Origin: Oceanisphaera litoralis | GTDB lineage: Bacteria > Pseudomonadota > Gammaproteobacteria > Enterobacterales > Aeromonadaceae | Assembly (NCBI RefSeq): GCF_016907015.1 | Contig: NZ_JAFBBE010000011.1 | Coordinates: 1 to 64,000, forward strand | Length of the DNA stretch: 64,000 nucleotides | Direction of reading: 5' to 3' | Notes under the pieces: generated by a model | Databases searched by the model: none | Told to the model about the DNA's origin: nothing | The model's input: only the letters and a program-made list of their open reading frames with translations | Shown: positions 25,828 through 35,779 of the stretch, one piece after another | Position numbering within the stretch: position 1 is the first letter of the stretch | Layout of the letters: each line of letters begins with the position of its first letter | Position numbers and translations under genes: made by a program

Positions 25828-26918
25828 TGAAACAGTTATTGATATATTGTCGTCCCGGATTCGAGAAAGAGGCGGCAGCGGAAATTCAGGACAGGGCGGG
25901 GCAGTTCGGTTGCCCCGGTTTTGCCCGTGCCAAGGACGACAGCGGCTTTGTCATTTACGAATGTTTTCAGCCGGACGACGCGGATTTGCTGGCGCGCAAA
26001 TTGCTGTTTCGGGAGTTGATTTTCGCTCGCCAGATGCTGGTGGTCTGGGCAGAGCTGAAAGACTTGCCGTTGGATGATCGCATCACGCCGCTGTTGGCAG
26101 CGGCCGAGGGCATGGAGCTCTGTGGTGATATCCGGGTAGAAACCCCGGACACCAACGACGGCAAGGAACTGTCCCGTTTCTGCCGCAAATTTACCGTGCC
26201 CATGCGGCAGGCGTTACGTGGCAAAGGGTTGCTGACCCGTAACGAGTCGGACACCAAACCCGTATTGCACTTGTTTTTTATGGCCAATAATCATGCCATA
26301 TTGGGGTATTCCTATACGTTCAATAACTCTCCCTTCCACATGGGAATCCCGCGGTTGCGTTTTCCGGCCGATGCACCCAGCCGCTCCAGCCTGAAACTGG
26401 AAGAAGCATTCCATGTGTTTATCCCCCGATATGAGTGGGATCTGCGCCTGACCTCTGGTTTGCGTGCGGTCGATCTGGGTGCCGCGCCCGGTGGCTGGAC
26501 CTATCAGTTGGTGAACCGGGGCATGATGGTCACGGCCATCGATAATGGCCCCATGAGTCAGGCCTTGATGGACACCGGGCAGGTGAAGCATTACCGGGAA
26601 GACGGTTTTACCTGGCGTCCGGCGCGCAAGAATACCTACTGGCTGGTGTGCGACATGGTCGAAAAGCCGGCGCGCGTGGTGGCGACCATGGCCGACTGGC
26701 TGGTAAATGAAGACTGTCAGGAAGCCATGTTCAACCTGAAGTTGCCGATGAAGAAGCGTTACGGCGAGGCGGTGCATAACCTGCAGCAGCTCAAGGACAA
26801 GCTGGCCGAGCTGGGGGGCTTTCATGTACAGGCCAAGCAGCTCTATCATGACCGGGAAGAAATTACCGTGCACGTGTATCAGCCGCGCAAGGTGGCCAGG
26901 CTGCAACCCAAGGAATAA
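25827..26918 (+). CDS. rlmM: 23S rRNA (cytidine-2498-2'-O)-methyltransferase
   Basis: Methylates C2498 of 23S rRNA with SAM. An N-terminal THUMP-like domain (about 1-180) is followed by a Rossmann methyltransferase with [12 protein letters not shown] at about 214-225. The 363-residue length matches E. coli RlmM. The start at 25827 overlaps the ygdD stop. Order gcvA-ygdD-rlmM is conserved in enterobacteria. Confidence 0.94.
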   Translation: MKQLLIYCRPGFEKEAAAEIQDRAGQFGCPGFARAKDDSGFVIYECFQPDDADLLARKLLFRELIFARQMLVVWAELKDLPLDDRITPLLAAAEGMELCGDIRVETPDTNDGKELSRFCRKFTVPMRQALRGKGLLTRNESDTKPVLHLFFMANNHAILGYSYTFNNSPFHMGIPRLRFPADAPSRSSLKLEEAFHVFIPRYEWDLRLTSGLRAVDLGAAPGGWTYQLVNRGMMVTAIDNGPMSQALMDTGQVKHYREDGFTWRPARKNTYWLVCDMVEKPARVVATMADWLVNEDCQEAMFNLKLPMKKRYGEAVHNLQQLKDKLAELGGFHVQAKQLYHDREEITVHVYQPRKVARLQPKE

Positions 26919-26927
26919 AAGAATGGC

Positions 26928-27383
26928 TTAAAACCTGTATTTACAATCCAGTCTGGATTCATCGTCGGTGATCTTGATGTCGAATTCCAGCCGGGTGTCG
27001 GGATCGGAGGGGCGAATGTTCAGCTTGAGGCCGTCTCCCCGCAGGCGCACCGAGGTTTTAAAACCGGCCCGTTCGAAATTCAGGCGGGGGCGAAAGCTTT
27101 TCAGCGACAGGCTGACCGAGCTTTGCGGCGTCAGCTGCAGGCTGGGGTAGGCGGCCAGGCGCTGGTTACCATCCGCCGTGGGCTGCAACTCGATATCGAG
27201 TCCGTAACGTCTGGGGGCCCCGGGGAGCTCGGGAGGCGTCAGGGCAAACCGCAGCGGCGGCAGGGCGGTGAAGTCAGGGGCCTGGTAGGCAAGAGAGGGG
27301 GATTCATAAGCGGGGCTCGGGGTGACATAGACCAACAGTAGCAGGGGGAGAAGCAGCGGCAGCTGTGTGAGTCGAAAGTCCAT
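26928..27383 (-). CDS. Hypothetical exported protein
   Basis: Not recognised. A 151-residue protein with a leucine-rich signal peptide (about 1-26) and a beta-rich remainder. It ends in two basic and two acidic strands (RLEFDIKITDDESRLDCKYRF-like) with a single cysteine near the end. GGAGG lies 7 bp before the ATG at 27383, so it is likely expressed. Probably periplasmic. It is convergent with rlmM. Confidence 0.6.
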   Translation of the reverse strand: MDFRLTQLPLLLPLLLLVYVTPSPAYESPSLAYQAPDFTALPPLRFALTPPELPGAPRRYGLDIELQPTADGNQRLAAYPSLQLTPQSSVSLSLKSFRPRLNFERAGFKTSVRLRGDGLKLNIRPSDPDTRLEFDIKITDDESRLDCKYRF

Positions 27384-27487
27384 CACCTGTTCCCTCCGTC
27401 AATAACGGTAACTATAGTCGGCTGTTTGTGATCAAGACCGCATATTTTGCCGGGATCAGGTCTGATATTTGTCGGCGAACACCTACT

Positions 27488-27510
27488 AAAAAAGGGCCTT
27501 TCGGCCCTTT
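27488..27510 (-). terminator. Terminator after the isocitrate dehydrogenase gene
   Basis: On the minus strand an 8-bp stem AAAGGGCC/GGCCCTTT with a GAAA tetraloop is followed by a U tract. Confidence 0.9.
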
Positions 27511-27528
27511 AACTGATTTGTCAGTCGC

Positions 27529-28536
27529 TTACAGGTTGGCGATGATCGCCTGGGTAAACTCGGTGGTGCTGGCGTTTCCGCCCAGATCCCGGGTCACCGT
27601 CTTGCCTTCGGCGATGGTCTTGCGTACCGCCTCCCGGATTTGCCGGGCCTTGTCCTGCATGCCCAGGTGCTCCAGCATCTGAATGGAGGCCAGGATCACC
27701 GAACAGGGGTTGGCGATGTTCTGACCGGCAATGTCCGGCGCCGAACCGTGCACCGCCTCGAAGATGGCAGCCTCTTTACCGATATTGGCGCCCGGGGCCA
27801 TGCCCAGTCCGCCGATGAGGCCGGCACAGAGATCCGACAGAATGTCGCCAAACAGGTTGGTGGTGACGATCACATCGAAACGCTCGGGATACATCACCAG
27901 ATTCATGCAGGCGGCATCGACAATCATTTCGTTGGTTTCTATATCCGGGTAACGCTGGGCCACTTCCCGGGCCACGTCCAGAAACAGCCCCGAGGTGGAC
28001 TTCAGGATGTTGGCCTTGTGGACTATGGTGACCTTTTTGCGGCCCTCGTTACGGGCCAGTTCATAGGCAAACACGGTAATACGCTCGGCACCTTCGCGGG
28101 TGACGATGCTCATCGCCTCGGCGCTGTTGTTGTCTTCGGAGCGCTTCTGCCCGGCACCGGAATACATGCCTTCGGTGTTTTCCCGGATGGTAATGATGTC
28201 GATGTTTTCGAAGCGGCTCCTGGTGCCTTCAAACGACACCACCGGACGCACGTTGGCGTAGAGGCTGAAGTGTTTGCGCAGAGAGACGTTGATGGAGGTA
28301 AAACCGCCGCCGACGGGGGTGGTCAGGGGGCCTTTGAGGGTGATTTTGTTTTGAGCTATCAGGTCAAGGGTCGATTTGGGAAGAAGTTCGCCGTGTTTTT
28401 CCAGGGCCATGAGGCCGGCGTCGGCATAGTCATAATGAAAGTTACAACCGGCGTGATCCAGTATTTTCAGGGCGGCATCGATAATGCTTGGGCCGATACC
28501 ATCACCCGGGATCACGGTAATACTGCGTTTGTTCAT
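27529..28536 (-). CDS. Isocitrate/isopropylmalate dehydrogenase family, probably isocitrate dehydrogenase
   Basis: Beta-decarboxylating dehydrogenase of 335 residues. It has the phosphate-contacting helix motif INVSLRKHFSLYANVRP, the metal-binding DIITIRENTEGMYSG and DILSDLCAGLIGGLG, and AVHGSAPDIAGQNIANP. The substrate serine in SINVSLRKHF supports isocitrate. Length and motifs resemble the short, NAD-dependent monomer type rather than the long NADP enzyme of E. coli, but coenzyme preference is inferred. A single-gene unit with its own terminator. Confidence 0.85.
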   Translation of the reverse strand: MNKRSITVIPGDGIGPSIIDAALKILDHAGCNFHYDYADAGLMALEKHGELLPKSTLDLIAQNKITLKGPLTTPVGGGFTSINVSLRKHFSLYANVRPVVSFEGTRSRFENIDIITIRENTEGMYSGAGQKRSEDNNSAEAMSIVTREGAERITVFAYELARNEGRKKVTIVHKANILKSTSGLFLDVAREVAQRYPDIETNEMIVDAACMNLVMYPERFDVIVTTNLFGDILSDLCAGLIGGLGMAPGANIGKEAAIFEAVHGSAPDIAGQNIANPCSVILASIQMLEHLGMQDKARQIREAVRKTIAEGKTVTRDLGGNASTTEFTQAIIANL

Positions 28537-28614
28537 GGGCAGCGTTCCGTTTTGGTTATAGGTCGAGGGAGAGTCTTATTGCCCCCTATGTATACCATCT
28601 TCGCCGTGCTTTTC

Positions 28615-29397
28615 CTATGACCCTTTAGTCGATGGTGGATAACGCAGATCCTGCAGGTTAAAGCCCAGTGCTATATCATCCACCAGTTTGACCAGCTGCC
28701 TCGACAGCAAGGCATGGTGCTGATGCGCATGCACGGTATTTTCGTCTTTTCCCTGTGGGTCGCTGGCCAGCAGCTGGTCCAGAGTATGGTGCTGTTGTAA
28801 CAGTGTTTTGGCCCGCTTGGGACCTATGCCGGGCACGCCCTTGATCTGGCTGCCGGATACCCCGGTCAGCGCCCAGTAATCCACCAGTTGCTCGACCCTG
28901 AGTCCATAGTGTTGCTGCACGAAATCTTCGTCCAGCCAGCGTTGATTGAAATGATCCCATAACCGGATATGGGGGCTCAACAGCTGACAAAACCCCTGAT
29001 CGGTGGAGACGATAATGCTGTTTTTGCCGTGACGACTCAGGGTGGTGGCGAGGGTGGCAATAAGATCGTCCGCCTCATCGGTGTCGGACAGCAGGGCGTC
29101 TATGCCCTGTTGCCACAGCCGCTGTTGCAGTTCACCGAGGTAATTGGCCAGTGCCTCGGGCATGGGCTTGCGCCCGGCCTTGTATTCCGGATACAGATGA
29201 TGACGAAAACCGACCGGCGCGCCGTCGAACACCGCCAGCACATGGCTGGGCTGGAACTGGGTGAGCAGCCGGCCGACGGCATGGGTCAGGGCGGTGCCGG
29301 TGGCGGTCAGCGCCGTTGCTTCATGTTGATGCCGTTGAGCCTGTACCGCATGCAGCCGGCGGATCAGATTCAGGGCATCGATGATCAATAATTGCAT
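28615..29397 (-). CDS. xni: Flap endonuclease Xni (ExoIX)
   Basis: FEN-family protein of 260 residues acting on flapped DNA. Conserved acidic residues are in IIDALNL (Asp7), AVFDG, DEADDLIA and STDQGFCQ. The helix-hairpin-helix GVSGSQIKGVPGIGPKRA is complete. It lies close to ppnN, as in E. coli, and is separated from it by a decamer repeat tract. Confidence 0.92.
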   Translation of the reverse strand: MQLLIIDALNLIRRLHAVQAQRHQHEATALTATGTALTHAVGRLLTQFQPSHVLAVFDGAPVGFRHHLYPEYKAGRKPMPEALANYLGELQQRLWQQGIDALLSDTDEADDLIATLATTLSRHGKNSIIVSTDQGFCQLLSPHIRLWDHFNQRWLDEDFVQQHYGLRVEQLVDYWALTGVSGSQIKGVPGIGPKRAKTLLQQHHTLDQLLASDPQGKDENTVHAHQHHALLSRQLVKLVDDIALGFNLQDLRYPPSTKGS

Positions 29398-29406
29398 TCA
29401 AACTCT

Positions 29407-29460
29407 TGTTATCGGGTGTTATCGGGTGTTATCGGTTGTTTGTCGGATGCTTATCGGTTG
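29407..29460. repeat. Decamer direct repeats between xni and ppnN
   Basis: TGTTATCGGG is repeated from 29407, then degenerates (TGTTATCGGT, TGTTTGTCGG, TGCTTATCGG). The last unit covers the ppnN TAA stop (complement of 29451-29453). The repeat also forms the upstream region of xni. Confidence 0.72.
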
Positions 29461-30806
29461 ATGCGATAGCAGGGCACATAGGTAGAGCCGGGCAGTTTCA
29501 TGCGCTGCTGCTCTACAAACTGCCGCAGCAGCTTGTCCATCATCTTCATCATCCTGGGCTCGCCATTGAGCAGGAAGGGACCCTGTCTCTCTATGGCTCT
29601 GATGCCCCCTTCCTTGACGTTACCGGCGACGATGCCGGAAAAGGCCCGGCGCAGGTTGGCCGCCAGCTGTTGCGGCGGTTGATCACAACTCAGGTTCAGG
29701 TTGGCCATGCTTTCGTGATCCGGGATAAAGGGCATCTGGAATTCCGGCTCTATCTTCAGCGACCAGTTGAAGGAGTAGGCGTCACCCACCGACTTGCGAT
29801 AATCCCGCACCAGCGGCATGGCGTTTTTGACCCGTCGCGCGACTTCCGCCGGATCATCGATGATGATCTGGTACAGCGACTGGGCATCGGGGCCCAGGGT
29901 GTTGCCGATAAACTCGTCCACACTGTGGAAGTAGTCGGCGCTCTCTTCGGGGCCGGTGAGGATGATGGGAATGGGCTGATGCCGGTTTTCCGGATGCATC
30001 ATGATGCCGAGAATGTAGAGGATTTCTTCGGCGGTACCCACGCCGCCGGGAAAGATGATGATACCGTGGCCCAGGCGCACGAAGGCTTCCAGGCGCTTTT
30101 CGATATCCGGCAGTATCACCAGCTCGTTGACGATGGGGTTGGGCGGCTCGGCGGCGATGATGGAGGGCTCGGTCAGGCCGATGTAGCGGCTGCCGGTGAC
30201 CCGCTGCTTGGCATGGCCGACGGCGGCGCCTTTCATCGGGCCTTCCATGGCGCCGGGGCCACAGCCGGTGCAGATGTTCATTTCGCGCAGGCCCAGCTCG
30301 TTGCCGACCTCGCGGGTATATTGATACTCCTGCGCATTGATGGAATGGCCGCCCCAGCATACCGCCAGATTGGGCTCGGCGCCGGGATTCACGGCGTGGG
30401 CATTGCGCAGGATGGAGAAAACCAGATCGGTCAGGTGCAGCGATGAGGTCAGATTCAGTTGATTCTCGTTTTGCAGCGTGCTGTTGACGTAGATGATGTC
30501 ACGCAGCACCGAAAACAGGTGATCCTGAATGCCGCGGATGATTTCACCGTCCACAAAGGCATGATCCGGTGGGTTGAACAGCTCCAGCTTGACGCCGCGT
30601 TCTCTTCGTATCACGTTGATATCAAATGATTTATATCGTTCCAATATTTCCTTTGAACTGTCGGTTTTGCTGCCGGAGTTCAGTACCGCCAGGGCACAGT
30701 TGCGAAACAGTTGATACAGGGCGCCGGAGGCGGACTGTTTGAGGTGATCGACTTCGACTTGCGACAGCAGGTTCATGCTGCCGACTGGATTGATATGGGT
30801 GATCAT
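29451..30806 (-). CDS. ppnN: Nucleotide 5'-monophosphate nucleosidase PpnN
   Basis: Hydrolyses purine and pyrimidine nucleoside monophosphates to base and ribose 5-phosphate; the E. coli enzyme is activated by (p)ppGpp. The 451-residue sequence follows YgdH closely. The LOG-fold core has [17 protein letters not shown] and the nucleotide-binding [14 protein letters not shown] precedes the ATG. It lies upstream of xni in the same direction. Confidence 0.94.
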   Translation of the reverse strand: MITHINPVGSMNLLSQVEVDHLKQSASGALYQLFRNCALAVLNSGSKTDSSKEILERYKSFDINVIRRERGVKLELFNPPDHAFVDGEIIRGIQDHLFSVLRDIIYVNSTLQNENQLNLTSSLHLTDLVFSILRNAHAVNPGAEPNLAVCWGGHSINAQEYQYTREVGNELGLREMNICTGCGPGAMEGPMKGAAVGHAKQRVTGSRYIGLTEPSIIAAEPPNPIVNELVILPDIEKRLEAFVRLGHGIIIFPGGVGTAEEILYILGIMMHPENRHQPIPIILTGPEESADYFHSVDEFIGNTLGPDAQSLYQIIIDDPAEVARRVKNAMPLVRDYRKSVGDAYSFNWSLKIEPEFQMPFIPDHESMANLNLSCDQPPQQLAANLRRAFSGIVAGNVKEGGIRAIERQGPFLLNGEPRMMKMMDKLLRQFVEQQRMKLPGSTYVPCYRINR

Positions 30807-30834
30807 AGCCGCTCCCGTGAATATTGTTATAAGG

Positions 30835-31041
30835 TCAATCCATGACTATCTGATCACGCCCGGCGTGCTTGGCGCGGTACAGGGCCTGATCGGCGCGCTC
30901 CAGTGCTGAAGTGATGCGGTCGCCCTGCCGAAGCAGGGTGGCACCGATGGATGCGGTGATGGTCACGCGCTTTTCTTTGAATCTTCTTTGAATCGAAACG
31001 GAATACTTCTGATTTTTTCGCCGGTCAATAACGGATGCCAT
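30835..31041 (-). pseudogene. Truncated GGDEF (diguanylate cyclase) remnant
   Basis: The frame encodes about 68 residues whose last 45 are the C-terminal end of a GGDEF domain (TASIGATL, then [19 protein letters not shown]). The catalytic GGDEF half is absent and no matching sequence lies upstream. The purine-rich AAGGA sits too close to the first ATG for a good ribosome site. I read it as the leftover of a deleted or rearranged diguanylate cyclase gene. Confidence 0.75.
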
Positions 31042-31082
31042 TTCCTTTCACATCGGATTATCGTCGAGATGGTCCATGGTTC

Positions 31083-31106
31083 ACCATTACACCCACCATT
31101 ACACCC
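31083..31106. repeat. 12-bp tandem duplication
   Basis: ACCATTACACCC occurs twice in a row, just beyond the stop codon of the TPR gene and before the GGDEF remnant. Confidence 0.7.
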
Positions 31107-31127
31107 TGGTGCAGGGGGCCGGTAACA

Positions 31128-33380
31128 TTATATCGCGTTCGCCGGCTCGGGAGCCAGGACGCTCCAGTCAATCTGTTGTTTTTTATGTGAACTATTGACC
31201 TTGACCAGTCCTTTCAGAATAGCCTGAAGACAACAGTGACGAATATCGCCATTAAAAAAAGCGGCTTGCTGACAGTTGACCGCCAGCAGTTCTACCCAGG
31301 CGCGCTCGCCGGTTTGCTCTGCCAGCTGGTGGGCGGCGGCCATGGCGAGGTAAAGAATATCGCCCAGACGCATATCATCCAGGGTGTGGGGGGCTTTTGG
31401 CAGGAATGGATGCCCTACGATGCCGATGGCCAGACGCTGATCAAGCTGAAACCGGCAGGGAAATTCCATGAACATGCGCTCCAGGCTGGCGATCGTCTGT
31501 TGCAGCGAGTTGACCTGACGCTGCGAGATGACGTAGATGAACTGCCCCTCGCGCAAGTCGTAGAGCCGGGCCTTGGGATGGATGCGCCCTTGCAGGTATT
31601 CGCCCAGCTCTTTCTGCAGGGAGCTCGCATGGGCCAGCCCTATCCGTTCGTTCAGGTCGACCATAAAGGGGACATGCAGCAGAAAATAATAGATTTTATC
31701 GTTAAACGGCTGTACTTCGGCTTCGTTGAGATACCACTGCTCGGAACGCTGCTGGCGCTTGGCCATTTCCTGCGGCAAACGCAGCATCAGCTGGCGCCAG
31801 TTGGGTAAACCGGTTCTGGATTCGAGTAACAGCGACTGTTGCAGTTCGGTATTGCTCTGCAGCAGGCGGCGGCTGCGAATATGATTACGCAGCCAGCCGT
31901 AAAGCATCAGGGGGGAGATCAGCCCCAGGCCGGCGGCGAGCAGGGCAAAGCGCTCTTTGTCCTGCTGCACTTGTTCATGCTGCCGGCGTAGACCGCTCAG
32001 CTCTCGTTCCTGCTGCAGCTGTTGATCGCTCTCTTGCACCAGGCTTTGGGTCAACAGCCGGTTAAGCCGGCTGGCTCGCTCGTAAGCGGCATGAAAGGCC
32101 TTGTGATGCACCAGCGCCAGGGTTGGGTTACCGCTGGTTTCAAACAACAGCGCCAGCAGTCGATGGCTTTCAATCAGACGGGGAACGTCATCCTGTTGTT
32201 CGGCCAGGTGCCGGGCCCGCTCGAGCTGGATCAGGGCCAGGCCCTGCTCTTGCTGCTCCAGGTGCAGCTGGCCCAGTTGCAGTAGTGTGTCTACCTGGCG
32301 GGGAATATCCTGACTGCGCTCGAAGCTGGCCCGGGCCAGGGTCAGGTAGTGGCGCGCCTCGGCATGGATCTTCAGTAGCCGGTAGGAATGGCCGATTTCC
32401 AGATAAAGCCGGGCCATCAGGTTGGCATCGCCCTGGGTTTTGACCAGATCGAGCGCGTTGAAAAAATAGACCAGCGCCAGGCTGGCGTCGTTACTGGATC
32501 GGGTGACCCGACCCAGGTTGAGCAGCGAACCTGTCAGCAGCGCCGGATTACCCAGTAATTCGAATTCGGTCGTGGCCTGGTTGGCGTAATGTATCGCCTG
32601 TTCGCCCTTGCCCAAAGAGGCATGCAGGGTGGCCGCTTTATCGGCAGCCATGGCCTTCAGATAGTACTGGCGACGTTTGCCCAGCAGGTCCAGGGTTTCC
32701 ACATAGTGGGCCAGGGCAAGCTCATCCTGTTGCAGCATGAGGTAATACTCCCCCAGCAGATAGTTGGCCCAGGCCTGTTGAATGTATTCACCTTGTTGTT
32801 GCGCCAGAACCCTGATTTGTTCGAATGCCAGCCGGGCTTCATCGAAACGATGTTGATACAAGAGCACGCTGGCCTGTAACAGGGACTGGGCTGCTTTCAG
32901 CGAGGGGGGAGCATTGGCTGTCAGCAGGGTGCCGGCTTCATCGAGCAGGGTGCCGGCCTGCTCGGTATCTTGCTGTGCCAGCGCCAGTTTGGCCTTGATG
33001 AGCAGGCTGGCCGCCTCGGCATCGGGCTGACGATAGCGTTTGGCGAGTTTGATGGCCTGGTTGATGCTGGTATCGGCCGGCAGCGTCAGCCCTTCATTGG
33101 CCTGGCACAGGGCCTGAATTTGCCAGGCGGTCTGACTCTGCTCCCGGGTGCGATAGTGCCTGGTCAGCTCCTGGTGATCGAAGTCCTGGCGTGAATTGAC
33201 CATCTGCGCCGGATCGACGTCCTTGCGTTGCAGAAAAAAGTGGGTCAGGGCCACACACTCGCCGGGTCGGCTCAGCATCAACTGCCGCGCCCGTTGTAAT
33301 TCAACGGGTTCGGGTTGGTATGGCGACAGCGCAGGGGCGCCCGCCAGATGCGAAACCAGAACGGCAGCAGACAAAATCAC
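31128..33380 (-). CDS. Exported TPR protein with degenerate GGDEF domain
   Basis: A 750-residue sensor-like protein. An N-terminal signal sequence is followed by about eight tetratricopeptide units (roughly 90-430), a coiled coil rich in Gln, one membrane span (about 478-498) and a cytoplasmic GGDEF-like domain. That domain begins with the usual TGLPNWRQL, but the active-site loop reads LREGQF instead of GGDEF, so it should be inactive. The GTG at 33380 is the best start I see, although hydrophobic codons continue upstream in frame (LLRKL...ISVF), so the true start may be earlier and nonstandard. It ends near a remnant of a genuine GGDEF domain. Confidence 0.75.
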   Translation of the reverse strand: MILSAAVLVSHLAGAPALSPYQPEPVELQRARQLMLSRPGECVALTHFFLQRKDVDPAQMVNSRQDFDHQELTRHYRTREQSQTAWQIQALCQANEGLTLPADTSINQAIKLAKRYRQPDAEAASLLIKAKLALAQQDTEQAGTLLDEAGTLLTANAPPSLKAAQSLLQASVLLYQHRFDEARLAFEQIRVLAQQQGEYIQQAWANYLLGEYYLMLQQDELALAHYVETLDLLGKRRQYYLKAMAADKAATLHASLGKGEQAIHYANQATTEFELLGNPALLTGSLLNLGRVTRSSNDASLALVYFFNALDLVKTQGDANLMARLYLEIGHSYRLLKIHAEARHYLTLARASFERSQDIPRQVDTLLQLGQLHLEQQEQGLALIQLERARHLAEQQDDVPRLIESHRLLALLFETSGNPTLALVHHKAFHAAYERASRLNRLLTQSLVQESDQQLQQERELSGLRRQHEQVQQDKERFALLAAGLGLISPLMLYGWLRNHIRSRRLLQSNTELQQSLLLESRTGLPNWRQLMLRLPQEMAKRQQRSEQWYLNEAEVQPFNDKIYYFLLHVPFMVDLNERIGLAHASSLQKELGEYLQGRIHPKARLYDLREGQFIYVISQRQVNSLQQTIASLERMFMEFPCRFQLDQRLAIGIVGHPFLPKAPHTLDDMRLGDILYLAMAAAHQLAEQTGERAWVELLAVNCQQAAFFNGDIRHCCLQAILKGLVKVNSSHKKQQIDWSVLAPEPANAI

Positions 33381-33490
33381 AATAATGAATACCGATATAA
33401 TATGCGGATGAAGCGTCAGTTTACGTAGCAGGCCGGAGGGAGTCCAGCTTCTGACGCGATCCGGCCCTATTGATAGTCTGGACTCGCTTG

Positions 33491-34342
33491 TTACTGGCGT
33501 TGCAAGCGAACGTTGGCGGCCTTGCCGGCCACATTACTGCGATAGGGGTTGATATCCAGGCCGCCACGACGGGTGTAACGGGCATAGACGGTCAGCTCCT
33601 TCGGCTGGCAGTGCGCCATCAAATCCATGAAAATCCGCTCCACGCACTGTTCATGAAACTCGTTATGCTGACGAAAGGACACCAGGTAACGCAGCAGCGC
33701 CTCGCGGCGGATGCGCGGACCCTGATAGCGGATCATCAGGCTGCCCCAGTCCGGTTGGCCGGTGACCAGACAGTTGGACTTGAGCAGATGGGAATGCAGG
33801 GTCTCATTGACCTCTTCGGGGTCGGTGGCGTGGTGGAGCAGGTCGGCCTGGGGCTGATAATGCCGGATCTCGACATCGAGACCATCGATGCAGTCACCGG
33901 GCAGGATGCCAAACTGGGCCGGGGCCGCCTGCAGCTCGTACAGTTTGACCTTGACCGGCCCCTGCGCACAGAGGGTCAGATCCCGGGTCAGAATGTCCGC
34001 CACTTCTTCCAGGCTGTCGAAGTGACTTTGATTGAAGCTGTTCAGATACAGTTTGAACGACTTGGACTCGATGAGGTTGCGGCTGCTGGCGGCCACGCGT
34101 ACCTCGCCCATGGCGACCATGGGCTTGCCCTTGCGATTCAGCCAGGACAATTCATAGAGGTTCCACAGATCTTCCCCGGCGAAGGGCAGGGCATCGGCGT
34201 TGAGTCCCAGCTCGTCCCGGTTCAGGCTGCGGGGCACCGGCTGCAGCTGGCCGGCGTCGTATTCACAGACATAACTGCTCTGCTTGCCCAGGGGAAGCTC
34301 GTCCAGCGCGGTGCTGGCCTGGTATTTCTGCTCTGGTGTCAT
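33491..34342 (-). CDS. queF: NADPH-dependent 7-cyano-7-deazaguanine reductase
   Basis: Reduces preQ0 to preQ1 in queuosine synthesis. The 283 residues match the long, two-domain QueF of enterobacteria. The catalytic Cys is in [13 protein letters not shown], with the nearby Asp, and the second half holds FHEQCVERI. It is divergent from syd, as in E. coli. Confidence 0.95.
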   Translation of the reverse strand: MTPEQKYQASTALDELPLGKQSSYVCEYDAGQLQPVPRSLNRDELGLNADALPFAGEDLWNLYELSWLNRKGKPMVAMGEVRVAASSRNLIESKSFKLYLNSFNQSHFDSLEEVADILTRDLTLCAQGPVKVKLYELQAAPAQFGILPGDCIDGLDVEIRHYQPQADLLHHATDPEEVNETLHSHLLKSNCLVTGQPDWGSLMIRYQGPRIRREALLRYLVSFRQHNEFHEQCVERIFMDLMAHCQPKELTVYARYTRRGGLDINPYRSNVAGKAANVRLQRQ

Positions 34343-34396
34343 TTCGGGATCCAGTTGGTAGAATGCGGGTCACTGAGCCTATTGTGAGACTTTACT

Positions 34397-34930
34397 ATGC
34401 AAGATCAAGTGGTGATGGCGCTGGCCGAGCTGTTTGAACGTCAGCGGCGACTGGGTGGCATACCGCTGGTGGATCACGACGCCGATTTTGCTTCTCCGGC
34501 CGAGCAGTTACCGGCCCGGGGTGGCCGGGTGGGCTGGCAGCCCTGGCGGCGGCCCGAGCCCGGCAGTTTCGATAACATCGCCACCGCGCTCGAGATGCCG
34601 GTGCACCCGGATCTCGATGCCTTTTTCGGCCATTATTATGCGGGCAATGTATCGGGTTGCTTCAAGGGGCTGTTTCTGACCCTGCTGCAGCCCTGGAACG
34701 AGCAGGATTTCGAACGACTGCAGCAAAATCAGATAGGCCATCAGCTGATGTTGCAGAAGCTGCAGCTGCCCGCCAGCTGGTTTCTGGCCAGTTGCCGCGA
34801 CGAGCAGCGGCTGGTGACCCTGGACAACGCCAGTGGCGAAGTATTGCTGGAGCGGTTGGGCAAGGGCCGCATCGGCGTGCTGGCGCCAAACCTGGCTCAT
34901 TTTCTGCGCCGGCTGGAGCCGTGTGGCTAA
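34397..34930 (+). CDS. syd: SecY-interacting protein Syd
   Basis: Cytoplasmic protein that binds SecY and is thought to check translocon assembly. The 177-residue sequence has the family's GWQPWRRP and HPDLDAFFGHYYAGNV regions. The ribosome site is weak. Next to queF, as in E. coli. A GTGAGG-type repeat region follows its stop codon. Confidence 0.9.
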   Translation: MQDQVVMALAELFERQRRLGGIPLVDHDADFASPAEQLPARGGRVGWQPWRRPEPGSFDNIATALEMPVHPDLDAFFGHYYAGNVSGCFKGLFLTLLQPWNEQDFERLQQNQIGHQLMLQKLQLPASWFLASCRDEQRLVTLDNASGEVLLERLGKGRIGVLAPNLAHFLRRLEPCG

Positions 34931-34935
34931 TACCC

Positions 34936-35000
34936 GTGAGGGGAGAAGTGTAAGGTGTGAGGGGCAGCTCATGCCTCATGCCTCACGTCTCCGCCTCACA
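34936..35000. repeat. Inverted GTGAGG-type repeats between syd and DUF2310 gene
   Basis: GTGAGGGG and GTGTAAGG/GTGAGGGGC units read on the plus strand, while GTGAGGCAT-GAGGC and GTGAGGCGGAG units read on the minus strand. The two sets face each other and could pair, ending both convergent transcripts. Related purine-rich units follow catM and bdhA. Confidence 0.6.
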
Positions 35001-35005
35001 GTGTA

Positions 35006-35779
35006 TCAACTCTTGAAATCCCAGGACAGGTTGGACACCAGCCGGCAGGGTTCGCAGACGAAGTCGAAAATCTCGTGCACCGGCTCGGCCAGCCGCCAGT
35101 CTTCGCCACAGCCCGGACAGGGCCGATTCAGTTCTGCCTCCAGGCTGTCGCCACCCACCCGATACAGGTAGTAGAAGGTCGGCACCTCGGTCAGATATTC
35201 GATACGTTTGGCCAGATCCCGACCGCGACGACTCAGGCGGCTGTCTGGCTCGCCGAGCTCGAGCACGGCACCGTGTTCAAGAATGGAGCCGTTCATCTGC
35301 AGCTGATCACAGGCCTCCCAGTCTTCCTGCCACTTGAGGATCTGCTTGCTGTCGCCATTGGCCACCGGCGGTATCCGGTACAGCGGCACCGGGGTGAAAT
35401 GGTCGCCGCAGCGTAGCGGCGAGCAGCTATGCAGGTAGGTGGTATACAGCAGTTGCCAGCGGCGCTGCTCGCAATGATCCGTGGTATCCGAGTTGAGATC
35501 CTGCCCTCTGAGCTTCAGCTTGGGGCTAGTCAGTCCGGCACCATGCAACTGCTCGATGGCCAGCTCCACCTGACGGCTGTGATAACGCGGGTGCAGGCTG
35601 TCTTTTTCCGGGCAGACCACCCGGGCGCTGAGCCAGCCCTGATGCATGGAGGTGGGAAACTCCCGGCCCAGGATCTGGCCGTTATAGCGCAGGGCATCGA
35701 TAAACTGGCGAATGGCCGGCTCGGCGTCCGCCAGCTCTATGTCCTGATAACAATCGAAGTTCAGTTCACAAACCCACAT
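35006..35779 (-). CDS. Zn-ribbon protein DUF2310
   Basis: A 257-residue conserved protein with a C-terminal zinc ribbon (CPGCGEDW ... CEPCR, four cysteines). The family is annotated as a possible nucleic-acid-binding protein; function is not established. It overlaps the upstream coiled-coil gene at its start and often sits beside syd in Vibrio and Shewanella relatives. Confidence 0.8.
   Translation of the reverse strand: MWVCELNFDCYQDIELADAEPAIRQFIDALRYNGQILGREFPTSMHQGWLSARVVCPEKDSLHPRYHSRQVELAIEQLHGAGLTSPKLKLRGQDLNSDTTDHCEQRRWQLLYTTYLHSCSPLRCGDHFTPVPLYRIPPVANGDSKQILKWQEDWEACDQLQMNGSILEHGAVLELGEPDSRLSRRGRDLAKRIEYLTEVPTFYYLYRVGGDSLEAELNRPCPGCGEDWRLAEPVHEIFDFVCEPCRLVSNLSWDFKS

Noticed and set aside
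31128-33380. Active diguanylate cyclase
   Set aside because: The GGDEF loop is replaced by LREGQF, so catalytic residues are missing.
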